DNA from: Chitinophagaceae bacterium
GTDB lineage: Bacteria; Bacteroidota; Bacteroidia; Chitinophagales; Chitinophagaceae
DNA length: 17,772 nt
Reading direction: 5' to 3'
NCBI GenBank assembly: GCA_947461645.1
Contig: CANHMN010000009.1
Span: 1 to 17,772, forward strand
Under the pieces are notes generated by a model. It was not told the DNA's origin, did no database searches, and saw only the letters and a program-made list of their open reading frames with translations. A program made the translations under genes and the position numbers. This document shows, in pieces, positions 7,198 to 15,600 of the stretch (its first letter is position 1; each line of letters opens with the position of its first letter).

Positions 7198-8136
7198 ATG
7201 AAAAAAACAACTCTCTTTTTATTTATGCTAATCTCCGGATGTGCAATGGCGCAAACAGACAGCCTTTATGAAAAGTTGACCAATCAGCACTTCAACAAAA
7301 AAAGAACTGCAAAAATAGCAGCATTGAATATTGGAATATATGGGGGCAGCATGACAGCACTCTATGCGGCATGGTATAAAAAATATCCTCAGTCTACTTT
7401 CCATACTTTTAATGATGCTCCAGAGTGGATGCAAATGGACAAGATTGGGCATACCTACAGCGCATATACCATGGCGTTGTACAATTATGAACTATGGAAA
7501 ACTACAGGGCTTTCTCACAAAAAGCGAGTTTGGATTGCAGGCCTTACAGGATTTACCTATCAAACCGTTATTGAAATACTTGATGGATTCAGTGCAGATT
7601 GGGGATGGAGCTGGAGTGATGTAGCAGCCAACACAACAGGAAGCGGACTTTTTATAGCACAAGAATTTTTATGGGACGACCAACGTATAAAATTGAAAAC
7701 CTCTTTTCACGACAAACATTATGGTGATGTTGAACTGGAAAACAGAAGCAATAACCTTTTCGGAAAAACAACTGCTGAAAAATCGCTAAAAGACTACAAT
7801 GGTCAGACCTATTGGGCGACTGTTAACCTCAAGGCTTTTTTCCCAAAATCAACCCTACCCAAATGGCTTAATATTGCCGTAGGGACTGGAGCCGAAGGTT
7901 TGTTTGGTGCAAGATCTAATTTCAGTCAGAATGATAACGGCCAAATTCTATTCAACAGACCAGATGTAAAAAGAACCCGTCAATGGTATTTGGCTCCTGA
8001 CATCGACCTGAGCAAAATCAAAACCAAAAGCAAGTTCATTAAAACAGGATTATTGGTTTTAAATGCCTTAAAGTTTCCTGCACCTACAATTGAAATCCAT
8101 AACAATAAATTAATTTGGCATTGGATATATTTCTAA
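7198..8136 (+). CDS. DUF2279 (YfiM-like) envelope protein
   Basis: This 312-residue protein starts at ATG 7198. Its N-terminus MKKTTLFLFMLISGCAMAQ can be read as a signal peptidase I site after AMA. It can also be read as a lipobox ISGC with Cys15, so lipoprotein status is open. Residues ~35-155 carry the family pattern: a hydrophobic segment around 41-58, then DKIGHTYSAYTMA (81-93), a hydrophobic segment at 110-122, and EILDGFSADWGWSWSD (126-141), followed by another hydrophobic stretch. The conserved His and acidic residues within membrane-like segments are typical of DUF2279. The C-terminal ~150 residues have many aromatic residues and beta-like alternation. No biochemical role is established for the family. 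It appears to be a single-gene unit, divergent from the phospho-sugar mutase gene. Confidence 0.8.
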   Translation: MKKTTLFLFMLISGCAMAQTDSLYEKLTNQHFNKKRTAKIAALNIGIYGGSMTALYAAWYKKYPQSTFHTFNDAPEWMQMDKIGHTYSAYTMALYNYELWKTTGLSHKKRVWIAGLTGFTYQTVIEILDGFSADWGWSWSDVAANTTGSGLFIAQEFLWDDQRIKLKTSFHDKHYGDVELENRSNNLFGKTTAEKSLKDYNGQTYWATVNLKAFFPKSTLPKWLNIAVGTGAEGLFGARSNFSQNDNGQILFNRPDVKRTRQWYLAPDIDLSKIKTKSKFIKTGLLVLNALKFPAPTIEIHNNKLIWHWIYF

Positions 8137-8253
8137 CCATTGATAGCTTTGGATGAATATTATTAAACAATTTTATTTTAAGCTTACTTCTCTGCTGTTT
8201 CCTGAAAATTATACAGCTTAAAACTTTACCTTAGCGTTCGTAAAAAGTAGCTT

Positions 8254-9573
8254 ATGGCCTATATTCAACAGTTCGCCTTCTTGTTGCTAACCTTGTTTGC
8301 AATTGTTTTGTTCAGAAAGAACATTCTACAAATCAAAAGAAATATTCTTTTGGGAAAAGAAGAAGATCTTTCAGACCAGCCGAACTTACGTTGGAAAAAT
8401 CTAATGCTGCTTGCTTTAGGTCAAAAAAAGATGTTTCAAAATCCTTTCGTTGCCGTAATGCACTTCATTATCTATGCCGGCTTCATCATCATTAATATTG
8501 AAGTACTTGAAATAGTACTAGATGGAATACTTGGCACTCACCGCCTTTTTCTTACTTCTCTTGGAACTTTTTATACCTTTCTCATCAACAGCTTTGAATG
8601 GCTTGCCCTAGGCGTAATTGCAGTGTGTATAGTTTTTCTGTTGAGAAGAAATGTAATTAAACTAAAAAGATTCATCAGTAAAGACCTTAATGGTTGGCCA
8701 AGAAGCGATGCGAATTACATTCTGATCACTGAGATTGTTTTAATGAGTTTGTTCCTGCTCATGAATGCAACAGACAAAGCCATTCAACTTCAGGGAAATG
8801 AACACTATCACCTAACCGGAAATTTTATGGTTTCGGGGTTCTTCGTGCCGTTGATGCAAAACATAGACAACACAACACTTGTTCTTATAGAACGCAGTTG
8901 TTGGTGGATACATATCATTGGTATTTTTGCCTTTTTAAACTATTTGCCATACAGCAAGCACCTGCACATTATACTTGCCTTTCCAAATGCCTATTATGCC
9001 CGACTCAAACCTGTTGGCGAAATTCACAACATGGAAAGTGTTCAAAACGAAGTAAAATACATGATGCAACCTGAACTTGCACCCGCAAGTTCCGAAAGCA
9101 CTCCTATTAAGTTTGGTGCAAAAGATGTAATGGATTTGAGTTGGAAGAGCCTGCTTGATGCATACTCCTGCACCGAGTGCGGAAGATGTTCCAGTGCTTG
9201 TCCTGCAAATCAAACTGGAAAATTACTTAGTCCAAGAAAAATCATGATGGATACTCGCGACAGATTGGAGGAAGTGGGCAAGAACATCAAAGCAAATGGA
9301 TCTTTTGTTGATGATGGAAAAACCTTATTAAACGACTACATCACTATTGAAGAACTAAGAGCTTGCACAACTTGCAATGCATGTGTGCAAGAATGTCCGG
9401 TAAGCATCAACCCATTGGATATAATTATGGAGTTGAGAAGAAGCCTCATTATGGAGGACAGCAATGCGCCGCAAGAATGGAATGCCATGTTCAGCAACAT
9501 TGAAAACAATTTCGCACCTTGGAAATTAAGTCCTGATGAAAGAGACAAATGGACGGAAGGGCAAAGTAATTAA
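8254..9573 (+). CDS. Membrane-bound dicluster 4Fe-4S electron-transfer protein (HdrE/NarI-like plus ferredoxin domain)
   Basis: This 439-residue protein starts at ATG 8254. Its N-terminal half has five hydrophobic segments (about 4-20, 64-91, 107-130, 155-172, 217-235). Histidines in or beside helices (H70, H220, H236, H238) could bind b-type haem, as in NarI-like cytochromes. The C-terminal half has two classical 4Fe-4S motifs: C306, C309, C312, C316 (CTECGRCSSACP) and C371, C374, C377, C381 (CTTCNACVQECP). This fits an integral membrane subunit that passes electrons between quinone and a soluble CCG-type partner. The expected partner is encoded at 11413-12192 but is separated by two opposite-strand genes. 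The gene converges on the LysE gene with 9 bp between stops. The physiological donor and acceptor are not known. Confidence 0.88.
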   Translation: MAYIQQFAFLLLTLFAIVLFRKNILQIKRNILLGKEEDLSDQPNLRWKNLMLLALGQKKMFQNPFVAVMHFIIYAGFIIINIEVLEIVLDGILGTHRLFLTSLGTFYTFLINSFEWLALGVIAVCIVFLLRRNVIKLKRFISKDLNGWPRSDANYILITEIVLMSLFLLMNATDKAIQLQGNEHYHLTGNFMVSGFFVPLMQNIDNTTLVLIERSCWWIHIIGIFAFLNYLPYSKHLHIILAFPNAYYARLKPVGEIHNMESVQNEVKYMMQPELAPASSESTPIKFGAKDVMDLSWKSLLDAYSCTECGRCSSACPANQTGKLLSPRKIMMDTRDRLEEVGKNIKANGSFVDDGKTLLNDYITIEELRACTTCNACVQECPVSINPLDIIMELRRSLIMEDSNAPQEWNAMFSNIENNFAPWKLSPDERDKWTEGQSN

Positions 9574-9582
9574 TTCGCTTTT

Positions 9583-10233
9583 TTATGATGCAATATTGCC
9601 TTTCTTTCTCAACAACTTTACCAATTGAATAACAGCGGTTACTGCAAATACCGTTCCTACAAACCAGTTAATGTAATTTGAGCTTCCAGAAATATGACTA
9701 ACAACCCATTTTCCTCCGAAGATAAAAACTGCGTTACCCAAAAGCGTTCCAAAACCAATGCCAATAATATAACTGTTGTAATGACTGTTAACTGGCTGTA
9801 AAATATTTTTGGAAAACAACATTGCGCTCCATCCAAACCAAAATGGAATTTGCACTGGATTAATCGCACACATCATCATACCTAAAACAAAACGGTGCAG
9901 ATTATTGTTGAGAAGAAAGTTTTTTTCATCAACACCCTCTTTCAAAGCAGCTAAAAAACTTCCTACGGCAAGTGCAGCAATAATCAACAGGGTTATCCAT
10001 TCCATTATCCTCATTAAGCGCGCCTGCTTTCTGACCCAATCAATCCCTAGCAATGAAATTCTCACATAAATCATTTCTACCAATAACGAACCAAATGAAA
10101 AAAGCATGGCATGGTAAACACTCTCCTGAATACCAATTTGCATGGCTGCCACATTCAAGGTCCCCAAAGGCAAAGAACCCAAAAAGCTAATCAACAAACC
10201 CCAGCAAAACACTTCAACTATTTTTGGCACCAT
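9583..10233 (-). CDS. LysE/RhtB-family exporter
   Basis: From ATG 10233 this is a 216-residue membrane protein with about six hydrophobic segments. The opening helix carries the family signature GLLISFLGSLPLGTLNVAAMQ (residues ~12-31), and the second half carries MMCAINPVQIPFWFGWSAML, the matching Asn-Pro helix. LysE-type transporters export amino acids or related small molecules in exchange for protons. The frame is open to a TTG at 10281 that overlaps the upstream TGA stop by 4 bp, giving a 232-residue version. The added residues are not part of the conserved domain, so the ATG is preferred, although coupled translation from the TTG is possible. The gene follows an ATP-grasp ligase gene on the same strand, which suggests the ligase product or a related compound may be the cargo. 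Confidence 0.85.
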   Translation of the reverse strand: MVPKIVEVFCWGLLISFLGSLPLGTLNVAAMQIGIQESVYHAMLFSFGSLLVEMIYVRISLLGIDWVRKQARLMRIMEWITLLIIAALAVGSFLAALKEGVDEKNFLLNNNLHRFVLGMMMCAINPVQIPFWFGWSAMLFSKNILQPVNSHYNSYIIGIGFGTLLGNAVFIFGGKWVVSHISGSSNYINWFVGTVFAVTAVIQLVKLLRKKGNIAS

Positions 10234-10277
10234 TACAATTGAGTTAAGATTTATGCAAGAATACAAACTGCCAACAA

Positions 10278-11327
10278 TCAATTCAGTTTTTCATCCACAG
10301 CCCTCATTTTTTTAAAAATGCTTTTGGTTTGCATTAAGAATTGATATCCTCTACTAAACGACCATGGCCGTATTCCCTTCGACGCATTGTAAGCGCTAAT
10401 GGTATAAAGCTGCTTCCAATGATAAAGTATCTCTTTGTAAGCACCCAATAAAGTATAACCTGTATCGTAAAAATGATTAGGCTCAGCACCGCAACCGTTG
10501 TACTCTAAAATGGTAAAATTCCTGCCTGACTTAAGCTCTTGGATGCTTTCACACATAATATCATACCTGCCGTAAAAGAAATCATTCACCTCATGACTTA
10601 ATTTGTCAAAAACCTCCAAAAGCTGATCATCAATATGTTGTTTTAAATCAACAAACCGAGCACCACGGTTATGGTTAGCCGCATAACTCAACATGTATTT
10701 TTCATTTAATTGAAGCACTTTATTCCAATTTTGTTTGTGCTTATGAAACATTTCATCTATTCTCTTAGACGCCTTAGGATGCAAAGCAACAAGCTCTTCA
10801 ACAGTAGACTTGCCGTCTCCTATAAGATGTAAAGGAATTTTATGCAAAAAACCGGTTATTTCACCCTTTTGTGAAAATGGATGACGAATATAGAATACAC
10901 TTACTTCCATAGGATAATTAACGAGCTCCTGAACTATGTATTCTACCGGAACTTTGTCATGGTAATTTTTCCACTGTTGCTCATTGTCTATTTTTCTGAA
11001 AAGAATTCCCTGACCACCAACATCAGGTTTCACAATAAATGGATAACTAAACTCCAAACCAAACGCAAGGTTTTTAATTTCATCAAAAGGTTGAGTAGGC
11101 AAGATATCCAACGTTTTGGGATAAAGCTGCCTGGGCAACAAATCGTACATTTCCATTTTGGGCTCCCCTTCCAATCCACCAAAAGTTATTTTAGGATTGC
11201 TTGGAGTAAAGAACCATACCGCTCTTGATTTCAATATGTAATATATCCAAAATGGGAATAACGGGGCATAAAGCAGGTTGAATGGCCATGCTTCCCAATT
11301 GGTGATCCTTTTCAATATGGAATTCAA
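10278..11327 (-). CDS. ATP-grasp ligase (D-Ala-D-Ala ligase-like), substrate unknown
   Basis: This 349-residue protein uses a TTG start at 11327. No in-frame ATG exists upstream or in the first 50 codons, and a second TTG at 11315 is possible. Residues ~13-40 are hydrophobic (PFNLLYAPLFPFWIYYIL), suggesting membrane association. The ATP-grasp core follows: YPFIVKPDVGGQG (95-107, K100 binding ATP phosphates), the hinge IVQELV (131-136), GDGKSTVEELV (170-180), D256 in RYDIM, and FTILEYNGCGAEPNHFYD with E275 and N277 as metal ligands. Such enzymes join a carboxylate to an amine through an acyl phosphate. Typical cell-wall Ddl substrate motifs are not evident. The LysE exporter gene follows directly, so the pair may make and export a small amide or dipeptide. 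That link is inference. Confidence 0.8.
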   Translation of the reverse strand: MNSILKRITNWEAWPFNLLYAPLFPFWIYYILKSRAVWFFTPSNPKITFGGLEGEPKMEMYDLLPRQLYPKTLDILPTQPFDEIKNLAFGLEFSYPFIVKPDVGGQGILFRKIDNEQQWKNYHDKVPVEYIVQELVNYPMEVSVFYIRHPFSQKGEITGFLHKIPLHLIGDGKSTVEELVALHPKASKRIDEMFHKHKQNWNKVLQLNEKYMLSYAANHNRGARFVDLKQHIDDQLLEVFDKLSHEVNDFFYGRYDIMCESIQELKSGRNFTILEYNGCGAEPNHFYDTGYTLLGAYKEILYHWKQLYTISAYNASKGIRPWSFSRGYQFLMQTKSIFKKMRAVDEKLN

Positions 11328-11341
11328 TAATTTAATTTTTC

Positions 11342-11371
11342 CAAAATTAATTGCATTGAGACAAACATCAA
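11342..11371 (-). promoter_or_regulatory. Promoter for the ATP-grasp/LysE unit (TTG-N19-TAATTTTG)
   Basis: The minus strand has TTG at 11371-11369 and TAATTTTG at 11349-11342 with a 19-bp spacer. This matches the Bacteroidota -33/-7 consensus in sequence and spacing. It lies 14 bp before the TTG start at 11327 and supports that start over any longer frame. A second half-site TAAATTTG is at 11406-11399. Confidence 0.5.
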
Positions 11372-11412
11372 TGACATTTTCTTGTTTACTTTGTTGTACA
11401 AATTTATCATTT

Positions 11413-12192
11413 ATGCATGTACCTACTATGGCCGAATTTATTGCTAGTGGTGAAAAACCTGAAGTGTTGTTCTGGGTGGGTTGTGCAGGCAGTTTTGATC
11501 AAAGGGCTCAAAAAATTACTAAAGCATTCGTTTCCATTCTAAACAAAGTTGGTATCAAATATGCTATTTTAGGAAAAGAAGAAATGTGCACCGGAGATCC
11601 TGCCAGAAGAGCCGGTAATGAATTCATGTTTCAAATGATGGCTTACCAAAACATACAGGTACTAAATGGATATGAAATAAAAAAGATTGTAACGGCTTGC
11701 CCGCATTGTTTCAACGTCATAAAAAATGAATACCCAGTACTTGGAGGAAATTACGAGGTTATTCACCACGCCACTTTTTTACAACAACTTATCGACGAAG
11801 GAAAAATAGTTATGAATGATGGAACACCTTTCAAAGGCAAGAAAATCACTTATCATGACAGTTGTTACCTGGGAAGAGCAAACAACATTTACGAAGCACC
11901 CAGAAAAGTACTTGAAGCACTTGATGGTGCACTAGTTGAGATGAAGCGTTGCAAGAGCAATGGCCTTTGTTGTGGTGCTGGCGGCGCTCAAATGTTTAAA
12001 GAAGAAGAAAAAGGAGAAAACCGTATTAATATCGAAAGAACAGACGAAGCGCTCAACACAGGTGCTAACGTAATTGCAGCAGCATGTCCTTTCTGCAACA
12101 CCATGCTTACAGACGGCGTAAAAAATAGAGAAAAAGAAGAGGAAGTGGAAGTATTGGATATTGCTGAAATCGTAGCTGCTTCCCTACAATGA
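11413..12192 (+). CDS. CCG-domain (Fe-S)-binding protein, heterodisulfide reductase subunit B/D-like
   Basis: I start the gene at ATG 11413 (MHVPTMAEF), giving 259 residues, the usual length of this Bacteroidota family. The frame is open back to a TTG at 11278, but that extension would overlap the divergent ATP-grasp start and is not protein-like. Two Cys-rich repeats are visible. The first is C24, C59 and C96xxC99, where the central pair is Met-Cys (EMCTGDP) instead of Cys-Cys. The second is canonical: C151, C186-C187 followed by Gly (LCCGAGG), and C225xxC228. CCG repeats hold non-cubane or 4Fe-4S clusters in HdrB/HdrD, GlcF and LutA proteins. It is presumably the soluble partner of the membrane Fe-S protein at 8254-9573. 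The redox substrate is unknown. Confidence 0.9.
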   Translation: MHVPTMAEFIASGEKPEVLFWVGCAGSFDQRAQKITKAFVSILNKVGIKYAILGKEEMCTGDPARRAGNEFMFQMMAYQNIQVLNGYEIKKIVTACPHCFNVIKNEYPVLGGNYEVIHHATFLQQLIDEGKIVMNDGTPFKGKKITYHDSCYLGRANNIYEAPRKVLEALDGALVEMKRCKSNGLCCGAGGAQMFKEEEKGENRINIERTDEALNTGANVIAAACPFCNTMLTDGVKNREKEEEVEVLDIAEIVAASLQ

Positions 12193-12622
12193 TTCAAACA
12201 TTCTAAAATCGCCAACAGTCAACCCCTAAGCGTAAACTCCTGAAATACGTATATTCAAATTGGTATTGCCATGCCCTTCGCCGAAATAGCTGACTTTCCA
12301 TTACATCTCAAATTTTAAAGAACCAAGGCAATCTTTTTTAAAGCTTGCTAATTAATCATCAAATCATTCAACGAGACACAATTCTTGCACTGAAAGACAG
12401 ATGAAAATAACTTTTTATGTTATTAATGCAACCAAAAAATATGCATCGAATAAAAGTCTGTTTAAAACTATTGATAAATTAATGCAAATCATTGAACATA
12501 ATTTAATTATAATTCAATAGTTATTGTCATTTTTTTTAATGTTTAAAATCATTCAAAAATTATATGTTCTGCTTTGCTTGATTTACATTTGCTTTCAATA
12601 ATTTATATTAATATTTATATTT
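12193..12622. other. AT-rich 430-bp intergenic region with inverted repeat
   Basis: I see no convincing gene in this stretch. A short frame beginning at 12574 overlaps the next gene out of phase and is a shadow. AACTATTGA at 12466-12474 is repeated inverted as TCAATAGTT at 12514-12522, enclosing 39 nt of almost pure A/T that includes a near-palindromic ATAATTTAATTAT. An eight-T run follows at 12531-12538. The arrangement could be a weak terminator for the CCG gene, or an operator or leader element for the giant surface-protein gene. The sequence alone does not decide. Confidence 0.45.
12584..12591 (+). promoter_or_regulatory. Putative -7 box (TACATTTG) for the giant surface-protein gene
   Basis: TACATTTG is an exact TAnnTTTG match, 31 bp upstream of the ATG at 12623. 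A -33 TTG at normal spacing is not present. The predicted leader is about 25 nt and AT-rich. Confidence 0.4.
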
Positions 12623-15600
12623 ATGCGTATTCATTCAAGAATCCAATTTCAAATTTTGCCATTTTTATTTGGAATGTTTTCTCTTCTCATTCCAGCGATT
12701 TCTCAATCTCAGGAGCTGAGAACATTTGGCACTGGTTCGTACATTATCAACATGGGTATTCACAGTGGAACCCGTGCTACCGACATCGGAAAAGAACTCA
12801 AGCCATTTGGTATGATTTATGACTTACTTAAAAACAACAACATACCTATATATGTAGTAATAGGTCAGTCAAAAGTAAAAGACGGAGAAGATTTCAATTA
12901 CAATGGCACCTCCTTTAAAGGAGGAACGTTTATCATTGATAAAAGATACATCAATAGTGCAGTAATTACCAAAATCTCTAGTTGGGCTGCGCAGGGTGTT
13001 TCAGGTATTTATACCACTTCTGCCCTCACTGTGAATACCACAATGAAATACACCACAGTTCCCATATGGACTTTGGACGCACAAAACGGAAGTATTGCAA
13101 CCGGTTTTTTCAGTAATGCAGGAATTCCCACTACAGCCTACAACTGGCTCACTCCCTCTCAACTTGGTGTTTGTAGTGACATTTTTGTGATGCCACACGC
13201 TGATCCAACATGGTCTACACATGGAAATCTGTACAATTGGAATTTGCAATTCAAGGGAGCTATCTGGCTGGGATGTCATGCGGGCAGTGCGCTTGAAAAC
13301 ATGTACAACCCTTCAAATACAAGCCAACAAACCAATTTCTTAAGCACTAAAGCAACAACAGCAGGAACGGGTATTACTCTACCCACAAGTGGTTCAACTT
13401 CCTATGCTCAAAACTCACTGATTTTATGGGGCAACCATACCACACCTTCTATTCCTTACAACACCCTAACTGGTTCTATTGCAAGCGGAACATTGGCTAC
13501 TGCATCAGATCCCGTTGCACAATTCATTGGCGTTACAGATGCAGCCCATCAAAATGGTTCAGAGAGGGTTTATTTACCCGTATTGGGGCAAGGCTGGAGG
13601 AACACAACAAAAGTTATAACCTACGACCCCACACAAGCCAATATTCCAGCAAACTCTAACGGACCTGCAGTTATCATTGCCTATGGCAGAGGCCTCGGAG
13701 ACAACAATAGAGGTTATGTTATGATGGAGGCGGGCCACAACATCAATTCAGGTACTACGGGTGATGTCGCTGCACAGAGAGCATTTTTCAACTGGAGTTT
13801 TCTCTCAAGTATGGATAAAGCAGCAATAAAATTAGATTCGATTTCAGGCATTCCAACATCAGGCAGAATAAACTCAAATAGTACAATTAATTTAAACGCA
13901 TCTTACACAACAACGGGCATTCCGGTATCGAACCTTACATTTACCTGGAGCTGTATCAGAACCGATAATGGTGCAAGTGTGGGCAGCTTTTCAGCCAGCG
14001 GAACATCTTCAGCTTCCAATACAGTATTTCAGGCCCCAACTTTATCAAGCCCCCTGGATGTAATCATTTCCGTGAAAATAACCGATAATTGTGGAAGGCA
14101 AGTTTTTGAAAGCTATCCCGTTTTATTAACTCCAGGCCCTACTCCACCTTCAGCTTTACCTGATAATGCAACAATAGAAACAAGTTGTTATAGTCCTGGG
14201 TTGAGTACCACCATAAACGTTTTGTCCAATGATAGTGATGCATCGCAAGGAAATCTTACGGTAACCCTTGTCAGCGGAACAAATGGAACTTGGACCACAA
14301 ATGGAAACACTGTCTCCTTTTCACCAACAGAAAACTTTTTTGGCAGTGCAACGGCTACTTATACCGTATGTAACAGTTCTAATTTGTGCTCAACAGGAAA
14401 TATCACGGTAGGTGTCGGTACCCCTGATGTACAAGGTTGTTTTCCGGGTAGTGTATTTGGCGTTGCTCAGTCTGATACCGTAAATGCCATTACCACCAGC
14501 TCTGGTGTAACCAATCCAAACAACATACTTGGTCCTTCTGATTATGATGCAGCAGACAATACCACCTATGCTGTCCTGGCCAAAAACTCTACCGCTAACA
14601 ATGTGGTTTTAGATTTTGATTCCGTGCATACCAGCAGCCAAAAAGACTCTATTAGAATATATTGGGCTTCAAATGCCGAGGGAAATTTAGCAACTATGAA
14701 AGTAGAATACAGTTCTAACAATTCTACCTATACCACTTTGGGAAATATCTCTACCAATTCAAGAGACGAATTGCAAACAAGCTCGATAACTTTTCCTTCA
14801 GGTCTCAGATACTTAAGATTATCTTTTGCTTCGGGTGAGGCTATTCGTATAGACGGCGTTATGTTAGAAAATTGGGGATGCATTTCTGCAACTCCAACTG
14901 CATCTAATGATGAAGCTACAACTTACGAAGATGTTCCTGCGACCATCGACGTTATTAGTAACGACGATAACCCTGGTAATTTACCAGTAACAATATCAAT
15001 AGTTACACTTCCTACCAATGGCCATATTAGTATAAATACAGACAATACCATCACTTATCTGAACACAACCGATTATCCTACTGGAACTTCAAATGCGGTA
15101 GATTCGTTTATCTATAAGGTTTGTAACACACAGGGACTTTGCAACACAGCCAAGGTTTCCGTCAACATCATCAATGACCAATGCAGCAACGGCCAATATA
15201 GACCTTTTAATACCACTACAGGTACTTTAACTATTCAGGGCACCAACTCCAATATGGTTGATGCATACATTCGAAGTGACCGTTCCTCCAACAATTATGG
15301 CACGAATAACCCATTAAATATTGGAAGAACAAATGAAAGAAGATCACTATTCCTCTTCAATAACTCTAACTTCAGCAGTATACCTGCCGGATCTTTGATT
15401 ACAAGTGCTACCTTTTCAATTTACCGAAGTGCAGGTAATGCCGTTAACCTGAATTTCAGCGCACATAGGATTACAGAATCATGGGATGAAACGGGGGCAA
15501 CCTGGTCAAGGAGAAACTCAACTACAAACTGGTCTACTGTTGGTGGTTCTTTCAATAATACTCCAGAAGCTTCCATTTTATCTACTCCCGTAACTGAGTA

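Noticed and set aside
11278-11412. N-terminal extension of the CCG protein from TTG 11278
   Set aside because: It overlaps the start of the divergent ATP-grasp gene and its promoter, is not protein-like, and makes the product longer than family members. ATG 11413 gives the normal N-terminus.
12236-12260. ATACGTAT palindrome after the CCG gene as a terminator or operator
   Set aside because: It is only eight bases with no loop or T-run, and is expected by chance in AT-rich DNA.
12574-12822. 82-codon plus-strand frame near the start of the giant gene
   Set aside because: It is out of phase with the frame at 12623, which has a signal peptide and stays open for over 5 kb. The short frame shows no protein features.
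13426-13659. Plus-strand 77-codon frame suggesting a frameshift in the giant gene
   Set aside because: I followed the main frame codon by codon from 12623 to 17772 and it is unbroken, so no frameshift is needed.
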